Shown: positions 18,749 to 27,954, counted from the stretch's first letter. The stretch is 33,686 nucleotides of DNA from Bacteroidota bacterium (GCA_947448795.1 CANFOZ010000023.1:1-33686), one strand, 5' to 3'. The notes: generated by a model from the sequence alone, not told the origin. Numbers and translations are program-made.

Positions 18749-19267
18749 ATGAGAATCTATCTTGTAGGCTACATGGGCAGCGGAAAGTCAACCTTGGGTA
18801 AAGAGTTAGCCAAGAAAATCGGCTTTCGCCTCATTGATATTGACGAGATGATTGAAAAAGACACGCGCAAAACCATCGAAAAAGTTTTCGAAGAAAAGGG
18901 CGAGGATCGTTTCAGAGTGGTGGAGCAGCGCCTGCTGCGTGAAACAAAACGCATGTTTAATGTGGTGATTGCAACTGGCGGAGGTGCCGCTTGTTACGAA
19001 GACAATATGGACTGGATGAATCAGAACGGCATCACGGTTTACCTCAAAGTGAGCCCGGGTGCAATCTTTCATCGCCTCACCCAAGCCAAAGCTCAACGCC
19101 CGCTTATCAAGAGTGTTCAAGATGTGGATCTGATGGAGATGATTCAAGCACACCTGGTGCTACGCGAACCCTTTTACGAAAAAGCAAAACACACCATCAA
19201 AGGCGACGCGGTAAAAGTGGCTAAGCTTATGACACAGCTTAAGCTGGAAGCAAAGCAATTGCCCTAA
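18749..19267 (+). CDS. aroK: shikimate kinase
   Basis: IYLVGYMGSGKSTLGKELAKKIGFRLIDIDEMIE, FRVVEQRLLRE, VIATGGGAACYEDNMDWMN. Confidence 0.95.
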   Translation: MRIYLVGYMGSGKSTLGKELAKKIGFRLIDIDEMIEKDTRKTIEKVFEEKGEDRFRVVEQRLLRETKRMFNVVIATGGGAACYEDNMDWMNQNGITVYLKVSPGAIFHRLTQAKAQRPLIKSVQDVDLMEMIQAHLVLREPFYEKAKHTIKGDAVKVAKLMTQLKLEAKQLP

Positions 19268-20019
19268 AATTTTTCCTGCACGCCCAAGCCGAACAAGGCA
19301 AAATCGTATTTAACAGGATCGTCAGGCGCGTATTCGCGTAATTTAGCGGTAAGTTCCAAGGCCGCTTTCCAATCGTCCTGAGGGCGCTCTAAAAGCCCCA
19401 TGCGACGCGCTACACGCCCCGAATGCACATCGAGCGGGCATATCAATTGGCTTGGCTGAATGCCTTTCCAAATTCCAAAATCAACACCGCGCTTATCGGA
19501 GCGCACCATCCAGCGCAAAAACATAGTCAGACGTTTGCAAGCCGAATTGCTTAACGGTGATGAAACATGCTTCTCTGTTCGTTGCGCGTGAGGCAATTCA
19601 AAAAATACCGTGCGAAAAGCCACCAAGGCATTCCCCACATGCTCATCCTCCGGCTTTATGACCTGCTGGAAAGCACCCGATAAGCCACCATGCACCTCGT
19701 AGATATTGCGTAGTGAACGCATAAAATAAAGGCAATCCTCGCCATTGAATGTGCGGTGAACGAACTTCCCAAAGGGCTTCAGATCTGCCTTGCTGTGATT
19801 CATCAGGAAGTTATGCGGCTCTTCATCCATCCAGTGCATCAAGCGGTTGGCATTGTTTAAAACCGTCTTGCGCTGCCCCCATGCCATAACAGCGGCAAAG
19901 AAACCCGCTATCTCGCGATCCTCTTGCTTGCTGAAACGATGTGGAACACTGATCGGATCAAGCTCGATAAAAGAGAGATTGTTGAATTTGTCGTGCTTCT
20001 CGTTAAGAAAATCAAGCAT
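19264..20019 (-). CDS. TIGR02757 family protein
   Basis: DPISVPHRFSKQEDREIAGFFAAVMAWGQRKTVLNNANRLM, CKRLTMFLRWMVRSDKRGVDFGIWKGIQPSQLICPLDVHSGRVAR. Confidence 0.88.
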   Translation of the reverse strand: MLDFLNEKHDKFNNLSFIELDPISVPHRFSKQEDREIAGFFAAVMAWGQRKTVLNNANRLMHWMDEEPHNFLMNHSKADLKPFGKFVHRTFNGEDCLYFMRSLRNIYEVHGGLSGAFQQVIKPEDEHVGNALVAFRTVFFELPHAQRTEKHVSSPLSNSACKRLTMFLRWMVRSDKRGVDFGIWKGIQPSQLICPLDVHSGRVARRMGLLERPQDDWKAALELTAKLREYAPDDPVKYDFALFGLGVQEKF

Positions 20020-20046
20020 CGCACAAAGAACGGAAAATTATAGGAC

Positions 20047-21498
20047 TCAAGCGGAAAAGGCCAAGGGTGCACGATCCTTTAAAACAGGCTGCGCAACTTG
20101 TGGTGGTGCTTGGTTTGGTAAAATAATTTTTATCGTTGTGCCTTCACCCGTTTTCGAGTTTACTATAATAGAACCACTGAGTTTGGAAACGATTTCCTTA
20201 ACGATGTAAAGACCAAGTCCAGACCCCTTCGACAACTCGGTGGCGCGGTAAAACATATTGAAGATGTAATCCAAATGATGCTCTTCGATACCAATACCAT
20301 TGTCTTGTATCACGATCAAGGCACGCTGCTCATCCACTTCGATAGACAGCTTCACCCAAGGATCGATCGCTACTGGATTATGGTACTTCACCGCGTTTGA
20401 TATCAGGTTGTTGAAGATGGTACTGATACGGCGCTCATCACTCCAAAAAGCCACCTTATCAATAGATTTCTCCAGGCGCACTTTGTGTGCATCTTCCATG
20501 TACCGAAGATCGTCGACACGGTCGGATATGATCGATTCAAAATCAACCGGCTCAGACACAATCTCAAGGCGCGTGTTCCTGGAGAAATGGATTAAATCAT
20601 TGATGAATTTATCAAGCTTGCGTATGCTTCGCTCCATCATGTCGTAGTAGGTGGTTTGGTCTTCTGGACGCATCTCGGTGCGTGCAAGCGAAATCAAGCC
20701 CAAGACCGAACTCAAAGGCGCTTTTAAATCGTGCGAAGCACTATACACGAAACGATCCAGTTCGAAATTAATTTTCTCGAGCTCAACGTTTTTCGACCGC
20801 AAGATCTCTTCGTGCTGCTTGAGCGATGTTATATCCAAACCAAAGCTTATAAATGCGTCGGGATTCGGAGCATCGGTAGAAGGCAAGATGGTGCGCAAGG
20901 TATATTTCTCTTCGCCGCGCTCGTTGGTATAATTTTGCTCTACAGAGATGGCGAACTTGCGTTTAAGGGCACTTTCAAAAAGCACCTTGCGCTCTTCGGA
21001 GATGCGCGGATCGAGCTTTTTCAAAGCTACATAATCAGCATCGGTGCGCCCTATCAACCACTGCCGCTCGGCAGCATCATGAATGGTGCTCGGGTTGCAA
21101 TAGATGTATTTAAAATCACGGTCGTAAACCGCTACATCAACAGGAATTTTATTTAAGATGTTTTCATAAAACAGTTTCTGCGTAAGCAGTTTTTCTTGCA
21201 CCGTTCTGTTTGCCATAATGGCCTCGTCCATCATGCTACCCATGCTGCTACTGATCTCCTTCACAACAAATAAATTAACCAAAGCAGCAGCAATAAGCAT
21301 CACCCCAGAAAAAACCAATATATAAGGAAGCTGAAAATGATAATACCAAGAGACCATGCCCACAAAAAGGACATTGGCCAGAAGTATGATGAGGGTGAGC
21401 GGCAGCAAAGCACGAAAAAGTCGGCTCTTTATAGAACCCGACTCATCACCCGCAATTTGGGCAAGACCTTTAAACGGCTTTAACAACTCGCTGAACAT
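20047..21498 (-). CDS. membrane PAS-domain sensor histidine kinase
   Basis: Two TM helices, PAS (VAVYDRDFKYIYCNPSTIHD), HisKA SASHDLKAPLSSVLGLI, HATPase IFNNLISNAVKYHNP, DNGIGIEEHHLDYIFNMFYR, GSGLGLYIVKEIV. Confidence 0.96.
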   Translation of the reverse strand: MFSELLKPFKGLAQIAGDESGSIKSRLFRALLPLTLIILLANVLFVGMVSWYYHFQLPYILVFSGVMLIAAALVNLFVVKEISSSMGSMMDEAIMANRTVQEKLLTQKLFYENILNKIPVDVAVYDRDFKYIYCNPSTIHDAAERQWLIGRTDADYVALKKLDPRISEERKVLFESALKRKFAISVEQNYTNERGEEKYTLRTILPSTDAPNPDAFISFGLDITSLKQHEEILRSKNVELEKINFELDRFVYSASHDLKAPLSSVLGLISLARTEMRPEDQTTYYDMMERSIRKLDKFINDLIHFSRNTRLEIVSEPVDFESIISDRVDDLRYMEDAHKVRLEKSIDKVAFWSDERRISTIFNNLISNAVKYHNPVAIDPWVKLSIEVDEQRALIVIQDNGIGIEEHHLDYIFNMFYRATELSKGSGLGLYIVKEIVSKLSGSIIVNSKTGEGTTIKIILPNQAPPQVAQPVLKDRAPLAFSA

Positions 21499-21506
21499 TT
21501 AATTTT

Positions 21507-22010
21507 TCAATTTGTACGAGAACCTCGTTGATGATGTTTCTTAAAGTTATCCATGATTGTGGCGATCGGATCGCCGGTAGCACGCTTGATGTCTGATATC
21601 TTCTTAAGCTCGGTCAACAACACCTCGTTGATTGGCTTATAAATGTACTTCATCACCGCGTTGTACTTCATGGCTTTAGAACGATCACCATCCGATGAAG
21701 ATGAAGTAAGAATAACCACCTTGCAATGCTCGGTGATGTTTTTTGGTAAACGCTCGAAAGCCGTGAGGAAATCAAAGCCGTTCATGAGTGGCATGTTAAG
21801 ATCTAAGAAGATCAGCTCTGGCAAATCTTCTTGCGTCTTCGCAGCTTTTAAGTACTCGAGGGCCAAACGACCCGATTGCACCTTGTGCACCTGGCTCGCG
21901 AAGCCGGTGGTGGTAAGTACCTTCTCGTGAATGAATAAATCGATTTCTTCATCGTCAACAAGCAGTACATTCTTGCAAGTAATGTCTGATAGTTTTTCTT
22001 GGAGTTCCAT
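21507..22010 (-). CDS. single-domain response regulator
   Basis: NVLLVDDEEIDLFIHEKVL, LPELIFLDLNMPLMNGFDFL, VVILTSSSSDGDRSKAMKYNAVMKYIYKPI. Internal ATG (MELQEKLSDITCKN) preferred over the track start at 22133, which would overlap a candidate sORF. Confidence 0.9.
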   Translation of the reverse strand: MELQEKLSDITCKNVLLVDDEEIDLFIHEKVLTTTGFASQVHKVQSGRLALEYLKAAKTQEDLPELIFLDLNMPLMNGFDFLTAFERLPKNITEHCKVVILTSSSSDGDRSKAMKYNAVMKYIYKPINEVLLTELKKISDIKRATGDPIATIMDNFKKHHQRGSRTN

Positions 22011-22053
22011 GAGCGATGGTTGTTTAATAGGTGGTTTGAGGTTGGGTGGTATT

Positions 22054-22233
22054 TTAGCGCTGAACAGGTGATGCTTGGTGAACGAAAGCCATGGAGGCAG
22101 ATGGTGCAACACCGTCTTGATTCGGTTGCACAAGGAACCAGGTAAGCAGGGGCACGATTACCGCAAAACTAATGAGGTAAAACATAACAAGGAGTTTTCG
22201 AGTGCGGCTGCTGATGATTTTGTTTGCTTCCAT
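22054..22233 (-). CDS. candidate 59-aa single-TM small protein (not in ORF track)
   Basis: Hand translation of the minus strand: MEANKIISSRTRKLLVMFYLISFAVIVPLLTWFLVQPNQDGVAPSASMAFVHQASPVQR*. Basic N-terminus and one TM helix, immediately upstream of and co-oriented with the response regulator. Confidence 0.5.
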   Translation of the reverse strand: MEANKIISSRTRKLLVMFYLISFAVIVPLLTWFLVQPNQDGVAPSASMAFVHQASPVQR

Positions 22234-22386
22234 AATGCCCGTCGTTTAAGGGTTTGTATCAATTACGAAAGCAAAGGTCGCTCATCCCTATGCATTTATA
22301 ATGGACACATTACCCCCCTACTGACATTCGCGCAAGACATAACATTAGCTGCACTACGCCTTTTAAATTGCGAGCAAAAAGATGGT

Positions 22387-22411
22387 GTAAGCCTTATCCA
22401 ATAAGACTTAC
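22387..22411 (-). terminator. candidate hairpin/terminator downstream of the 104-aa secreted protein gene
   Basis: GTAAGcCTTAT-cca-ATAAGaCTTAC; on the minus strand it is followed by ACCATCTTTTT. Confidence 0.35.
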
Positions 22412-22575
22412 AAGGATATTGACAAGAACAAAAAAACAGACATTTGTCTAATTTTTCTACGCTTTGCCAAACCTCTTAAAAAAACCCCTTAATACCTATT
22501 AAAACCCAGTATTAACAAGGCTTTCATCAAACAAAAGCAGGATTAAAACACCCTGACATTCGCACACTGTGTTTA

Positions 22576-22890
22576 TTACAAAGCAATATCGCCAGTATCA
22601 ATGATAATTCCGTCGTCCGAAACAGACACCATCGTCTGACTGCCATCGGCATTAAACACCAACCATTCGGTGCCGTCGTTATTCAGTGCTTTGGCTGCCA
22701 AGGGCTTGTATCCCCAATCAGCAACAGCGGAAAGCACTTCCGATTCCTTAATTTCATGTTCTCTCTTATCGTCGTGAGCATAGGCCGATGAGGCACTGAT
22801 GCCGGTGATTTTACTACTGAGTGAAGTGATACTGCTTAGTAACACCAAAATGAGTAGAGACTTGCGCATTAAACGGTTGAAGTTTTGCAT
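22576..22890 (-). CDS. 104-aa exported protein, PepSY-like
   Basis: Signal peptide SLLILVLLSSITSLSSKITGISASSAYA, then HEIKESEVLSAVADWGYKPLAAKALNNDGTEWLVFNADGSQTMVSVSDDGIIIDT, which has a PepSY-like layout. Confidence 0.65.
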   Translation of the reverse strand: MQNFNRLMRKSLLILVLLSSITSLSSKITGISASSAYAHDDKREHEIKESEVLSAVADWGYKPLAAKALNNDGTEWLVFNADGSQTMVSVSDDGIIIDTGDIAL

Positions 22891-22898
22891 AATAGGAT

Positions 22899-22904
22899 CC
22901 TCCT
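22899..22904 (-). promoter_or_regulatory. Shine-Dalgarno AGGAGG for the 104-aa protein
   Basis: Minus strand AAACAGGAGGATCCTATTATG, 8-nt spacer. Confidence 0.6.
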
Positions 22905-23302
22905 GTTTAAGTGGTTAGTAATTTTTTTGAATTTTGAGACAATTTTTAAAAATACGGCTATCAATTTTAAATTTCAGCTGTAAGATTTGTTTTGTTTATG
23001 TTCTCTTTTTTTATGAAGAAAAGCAGCCACAGCTTGCCTTTGTTAATAAGTTACACATTCTAATTTCTGCACTCATTAGGGCTAAGTTATTGATTCCTAT
23101 GATATTTCAAAGAATTATTTGAAAATATTTATTTTGAAGCAACCCGTTTTGCTGTTTACAAGTTTCTAAAATGTTTATAAAAAAAAGTAAAAAACGGTGT
23201 AAGATTTACCTTGTTTTTGTTCAAAAAATATGACCTTTGAGGCATTATGAGGCGTTTTATTTAACAACCTTACATCTGTTTCGCTTAATACAATAGAAAA
23301 TC

Positions 23303-24811
23303 GTGGCTATCCGCACAAAAGACCATTCTTTACAAGAACTTCTGCAGGCCATGAATCCGCAGGAAATCGATATCCTACGCCATTACCTCACGGCCTTTGG
23401 GAGTCGCAAAGAAGCCGAGCCGCTCTCCCTGCGTTTAATGGACATGCTTCTAAAAAGCAAGGACCCGCTCAGCGACGCTATCTGCTCTAAAAAATTGTAT
23501 GGAAAAGCAAAAGATAACCGCTACGAGAAATTAAAATCGAGATTAAAACAAAAGGTCCTTGATTCTTTGATTAACGACATAAACATTGAACGGAACAAGG
23601 ATTGGGACGACATTGAATTGGTTACGATTAAGCTGCGCAAAAAATTAGCACAGTATTACTTTCTTTCCTTGTCGAAACCAAACCAGGCCATGATTCAACA
23701 CCTCTTGGATGAAATCATTCAAGTAGCAAAAAAATACGAATCATACCAAGTACTTGCTGAAGCGTTAAAGTTTCAAAAATACACAGTCGGCTTTCGTAAA
23801 GGGGCGACAACTTATAATTTGATAAATCAGGAAATAAAGAAATATGAATTATTGCAGCAATCAGTAAATCAAGCAAATGACCTTTATTATAGAATGTTGT
23901 TAATTCAAAATTTTAGCTCAAATGTTGAAAAATCAAAATACAGGAAGTACTTAAAAAAAAATATTTTGATTCTAAAGCAACTATATAATAATACTAAATC
24001 TTCTAGTGTAGGGTACTTTTTCTTCCTCTTTGAACGAAATTTTTATGGCTTAGAAAATGACTATAATGCTGCATCAGAAACCTGTTTTAATTTAATTGAA
24101 ATACTAACAAATAACCCAGCAATTTTTCGCAAGCAGAGAATAGGTAGTGCATATTTATTTTTAAGTCAATGTAAAATCGAACTCGACGAAAATGAAGATT
24201 CACTGCAGTATGCTAAAAAAGGCAAGCTATATTTCCCTGTTAAAAGTGATAATTATTTATCCGCACTGGAAATTGAATTCAGAGCTAATCAAAGCTTGCA
24301 AAAAATACATGACGCGTTCGAAATAACGAACGATCTAATTCAAAATACTCAATTCACTAAGGCAAGTAGTTTAAGACAAGGTATTTATCATTATTACCAT
24401 GCATGTACTCTCTTTCAAATTAAAAATTATCCAGCTTGTATAAAATCCTTTTTAACCAATAGTGCATTATCTCAAGACAAAACTGGATGGGATTTCGGTT
24501 TAAGATATATGATTATACTTAGCCACATTGAATTAGAGCATTATGATTTGGCAACGAATGCTGTGGAAGCACTTCGAAAACACATCGAACGCAGCGATCG
24601 CGAAAAACCCATTCGAAAACGAGACAGGATGATTTACCAAATACTAAGAACACTTAGCGAACATAGCTTCAACTTTAAAGAAACGCTGAGAATTGAGCGA
24701 ACAAAACTAGATAAATTAGAAAGCCAGGTAGCTCATTTAAAGTGGGAGCGCTTAGGGCACGAATTGGTGCGGTTCGAGCAATGGCTGCTTCGGAAAGCGG
24801 ATTCGCATTAG
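23303..24811 (+). CDS. ~500-aa helical/TPR-like protein of unknown function (paralog A)
   Basis: Long all-helical ORF from a GTG start; shares many motifs with the ORF at 25227-26732. Confidence 0.75.
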   Translation: MAIRTKDHSLQELLQAMNPQEIDILRHYLTAFGSRKEAEPLSLRLMDMLLKSKDPLSDAICSKKLYGKAKDNRYEKLKSRLKQKVLDSLINDINIERNKDWDDIELVTIKLRKKLAQYYFLSLSKPNQAMIQHLLDEIIQVAKKYESYQVLAEALKFQKYTVGFRKGATTYNLINQEIKKYELLQQSVNQANDLYYRMLLIQNFSSNVEKSKYRKYLKKNILILKQLYNNTKSSSVGYFFFLFERNFYGLENDYNAASETCFNLIEILTNNPAIFRKQRIGSAYLFLSQCKIELDENEDSLQYAKKGKLYFPVKSDNYLSALEIEFRANQSLQKIHDAFEITNDLIQNTQFTKASSLRQGIYHYYHACTLFQIKNYPACIKSFLTNSALSQDKTGWDFGLRYMIILSHIELEHYDLATNAVEALRKHIERSDREKPIRKRDRMIYQILRTLSEHSFNFKETLRIERTKLDKLESQVAHLKWERLGHELVRFEQWLLRKADSH

Positions 24812-25018
24812 GCGCTCCTTGGCAGGAATTTGCTTCGAATTTATTGACGGCTTATTAACAACCTGTTCTTGACCGATGTTGTAAGACATTACCCCGACTG
24901 CTATAATCATCAATGCAATTCCGGAAAAATACTGTAACAGGCATCGCTGCCGATGAGAATTGTATATCAGCATGCGCAACAGAGCATTCAAACTAATTAA
25001 ATATCGCCGCGGCATCAT
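24752..25018 (-). CDS. possible 88-aa single-TM basic membrane protein
   Basis: Arg-rich N-terminus, TM YFSGIALMIIAVGVMSYNIG, mostly outside other genes. No homology recognised. Confidence 0.35.
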   Translation of the reverse strand: MMPRRYLISLNALLRMLIYNSHRQRCLLQYFSGIALMIIAVGVMSYNIGQEQVVNKPSINSKQIPAKERLMRIRFPKQPLLEPHQFVP

Positions 25019-25129
25019 TCCATAGTTTTTTACAAAGTCCCTCAGGCATTTTTGTAAAACTACTGTCTATAAAAATCTATTTAGCGGAAAGACAATCCTA
25101 AAAAGACACACCCAAATTGCCTATTTTTT

Positions 25130-25137
25130 TATCTTTG
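25130..25137 (+). promoter_or_regulatory. TATCTTTG -7-like box upstream of paralog B
   Basis: ttttTATCTTTGc, 89 nt upstream of ATG 25227. Confidence 0.35.
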
Positions 25138-25226
25138 CTAACTCAAAAAAATAACTGGCAGTATATTCTTAATAAGCATTATTAAGGTTGCCCTTTCTGA
25201 AACTGTAATTAAATTTTTTCATTATA

Positions 25227-26732
25227 ATGAACAAAAATGACCAACTCGAATCGCTGCGATCTTTGATTATTTCTTTAACCAAAAGGGAATTTTTATTAGT
25301 GCAGAAACAAATAGTTCTCTTCTCAAGCAAGCGAGAAAACCAGAGTCTGAAACTTTTGCTATTGCTTCAAAAGGATAAAGCAAAAAAGTTGAATAAAGAA
25401 AAGCTCATTGAAAAATTGTATCCTCAAAATGCTAATGGCGCGAAGGCATTTAGAATGTTAAAAGAAAGACTTAAGTTTAAAATATTCGAATATCTTACTT
25501 TAGATATAAACATTGAAAATAAATTGGAACTGGAAGAGCTAGAGCTAGTCAGCATTCAGCTTCGAAAAAAAATGTCGCAATTCTATTTTCTATCCATTTC
25601 TAAAAGCAACTCCCCATTTGCTGATGAATTACTTGACGATATTATTAATAAAGCAAAAGAATTCGAGGCATTTCAAATTCTTACTGAGGCCCTATATATT
25701 AAAAAATACCGGAGTGCCTCTAATGCAGAAGAAAAAGAGTACAACAGATATTCTTACGAAATAGAAAAATATGAAGAATCATTAAAATCAATCCATATTG
25801 CTTCTGATGTTTTTTTTAAAATGTACCTAATTCAACATCGCAACGCTAACCCCGAAAAACTGAAGTACAAAACCTTTTTAAAACTGAGTTATCAAAAGCT
25901 TGAATCACTTTTTAAACAAACAGGTGCATTGACTATTCAATATTACATGTTAGTTTTAAAGCGTAATTATTATGTCGCGACAGAAGAAATCGAGTCCGCC
26001 ATTAATATCTGCAAGGATATTATTGACAATTTGAAGAATAACAAAGCTGTATATAGAAGACAACGCATCGGTTCTGCATATTTAATTTTAACTCAATGTT
26101 TGATTATCAAGAATGACTTTACACAGGCTAAAACCATTGCCGCAGAAACTTTAAAATGGTATATCAAGGATAGCGAGAATTATGGATTAGCTTTAGATTT
26201 GCAGTTAATTATACTTATAAGTACGGATAAGCTAAAAGAAGCAATTAAATTTATTGTAATTTCAATTGAAAAAGCTAAAACTTCAAATCAAAAATTACGT
26301 TTAGGAAAACTGAATTATTATTATGCAATAATCCTTAATAAGATGGGCCAATATAATGAAAGTCGAGCATTACTTATTTATAACTCCGTGTTAATTGAGG
26401 ACAAAACAGGTTGGGGCATAGGCTATAGAATGCTTATGATACAGAACCATATAGAATTGGAACACTACGATCAAGCGAGCGCTGCTATTGAAGCTTTGAG
26501 AAAGCACATGACGAACAAAAAACACGATCAATTAATGCGGCAACGCGATGTGCTTATTTTAAAGATTATGCGCAGTCTATCCAATGCATCCTTTAATTTT
26601 AAACAAACTCGCTTACTGGAAGCAGAGAGTCTCAAAAAACTAGAAAGCAAGGACAGCCGTTATGCATTCGAGTTCTTTTGTCATGAGATGTTTCCGTTTC
26701 AAGAATGGTTTGCAGAAAAAACAAAAAGCTAA
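25227..26732 (+). CDS. ~500-aa helical/TPR-like protein of unknown function (paralog B)
   Basis: Shares with paralog A: DINIE, ELV.I.LRKK..Q.YFLS.SK.N, RQRIGSAYL.L.QC, DKTGW, HIELEHYD.A..A.EALRKH, SFNFK.T. Confidence 0.8.
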   Translation: MNKNDQLESLRSLIISLTKREFLLVQKQIVLFSSKRENQSLKLLLLLQKDKAKKLNKEKLIEKLYPQNANGAKAFRMLKERLKFKIFEYLTLDINIENKLELEELELVSIQLRKKMSQFYFLSISKSNSPFADELLDDIINKAKEFEAFQILTEALYIKKYRSASNAEEKEYNRYSYEIEKYEESLKSIHIASDVFFKMYLIQHRNANPEKLKYKTFLKLSYQKLESLFKQTGALTIQYYMLVLKRNYYVATEEIESAINICKDIIDNLKNNKAVYRRQRIGSAYLILTQCLIIKNDFTQAKTIAAETLKWYIKDSENYGLALDLQLIILISTDKLKEAIKFIVISIEKAKTSNQKLRLGKLNYYYAIILNKMGQYNESRALLIYNSVLIEDKTGWGIGYRMLMIQNHIELEHYDQASAAIEALRKHMTNKKHDQLMRQRDVLILKIMRSLSNASFNFKQTRLLEAESLKKLESKDSRYAFEFFCHEMFPFQEWFAEKTKS

Positions 26733-26767
26733 CCCCAACACTATCCTAAAAAATTGTCTTTTTCTTC

Positions 26768-26775
26768 TACCTTTG
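26768..26775 (+). promoter_or_regulatory. TACCTTTG -7-like box
   Basis: ttcTACCTTTGc, 18 nt upstream of ATG 26794. Confidence 0.4.
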
Positions 26776-26793
26776 CTACCCTAAGTTTTCACC

Positions 26794-27915
26794 ATGGCAT
26801 TAGAACTACGCGAAGTTAAGACTGAAGCAGACGCCAAGGCGTTCGTACGCTTGCCATTCAATCTCTATCAAGGCAATGCCTTTTGGGTGCCGCCGATGAA
26901 AGCGGATGAGCAAAAAATGTTGTTTTCGAAAACGAATCCGGCTTTTAATTTTTGCGAAGCGAAGTTTTGGCTAGCCTACCGCAACGGGGGGTGTGTGGGT
27001 CGCATTGGCGGCATCATCAACACGCTTTACAACGAAAAAACCGGTGATGCGATGGCTCGTTTCTCGCGCCTAGAGCTGCTCAACGATCCAGAAGTAGCGA
27101 CGCTGTTGCTGCATACTGCTGAGGAGTGGGCAAAGGAGAAGGGCATGAAGGGCGTACATGGTCCCTTGGGCTTCATCAACCTCGATAACCAAGGGGTTTT
27201 GGTGGAAGGCTTCGATCGGCTTGCCTCTATCGGCTCGGTGTATCACCTACCCTATTATCAGCAGCTGCTGGAGCAAAACGGCTACGAGAAAGAGATCGAC
27301 TGGCTCGAGTTTCGACTCACGGTTGCAGGTGCGGCGGTAGACAAGGCGGAGCGCGGATCACAGCTTATAAAAAAACGCTACGAGATGGAGGTGATGCACT
27401 TCAAACGGATCGAAGACCTGATGCCGCATGCAGACACCATTTTTGAAATACTCAACGACTCGTTCGTGGATCTGCCTTATGTTACGGCCTTGCCACGCGA
27501 GATGATGCATTTTTACAAAGAGAAATTTTTGAAATTTCTGAACCCGGAGTTCGTGAAGCTGGTGAAGATGAAGGGTGAGATTATCGGCTTTGTCATCGGC
27601 ATTCCGAGTTTGTCGGAGGCGATGCAGAAAGCGGGCGGATCACTCTTTCCTTTTGGCTTTCTGCACATTCTGAGTGACCGTAAAGGCAAGGAGGTGTTGG
27701 ATCAGATGCTTACGGGTGTTCGCAAAGAGCACATGGCTACAGGCGCCGGCGTGGTGCTTATGGCCGAGTTGCAAAAGCAGATGCTTGCGAAGGGCATGCG
27801 CTACATTGAAACAACGGGCATCTTCGAAACGAACCAGAACGCCATTGCTAACTGGAAGAATTACGAGCATATACAACACAAACGCAAGCGCGTGTACCAC
27901 AAGCTTTTTAGCTGA
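26794..27915 (+). CDS. GNAT-like N-acetyltransferase family protein
   Basis: FVRLPFNLYQGNAFWVPPMKADEQKML, GRIGGIINTLYNEKTGDAMARFSRLELLND, GPLGFINLDNQGVLVEGFD. Confidence 0.75.
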   Translation: MALELREVKTEADAKAFVRLPFNLYQGNAFWVPPMKADEQKMLFSKTNPAFNFCEAKFWLAYRNGGCVGRIGGIINTLYNEKTGDAMARFSRLELLNDPEVATLLLHTAEEWAKEKGMKGVHGPLGFINLDNQGVLVEGFDRLASIGSVYHLPYYQQLLEQNGYEKEIDWLEFRLTVAGAAVDKAERGSQLIKKRYEMEVMHFKRIEDLMPHADTIFEILNDSFVDLPYVTALPREMMHFYKEKFLKFLNPEFVKLVKMKGEIIGFVIGIPSLSEAMQKAGGSLFPFGFLHILSDRKGKEVLDQMLTGVRKEHMATGAGVVLMAELQKQMLAKGMRYIETTGIFETNQNAIANWKNYEHIQHKRKRVYHKLFS

Positions 27916-27954
27916 TCTTAGAACGGACGTGTTCGTTCAGTAAAATCTCCATCC

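Noticed and set aside
20651-21156. Plus-strand ORFs (93 and 141 aa) opposite the histidine kinase
   Set aside because: Antisense to conserved PAS/HisKA coding sequence; no recognisable domain.
22075-22404. 109-aa plus ORF in the intergenic region upstream of the response regulator
   Set aside because: Its sequence is not protein-like, and it is antisense to the better candidate 59-aa TM sORF.
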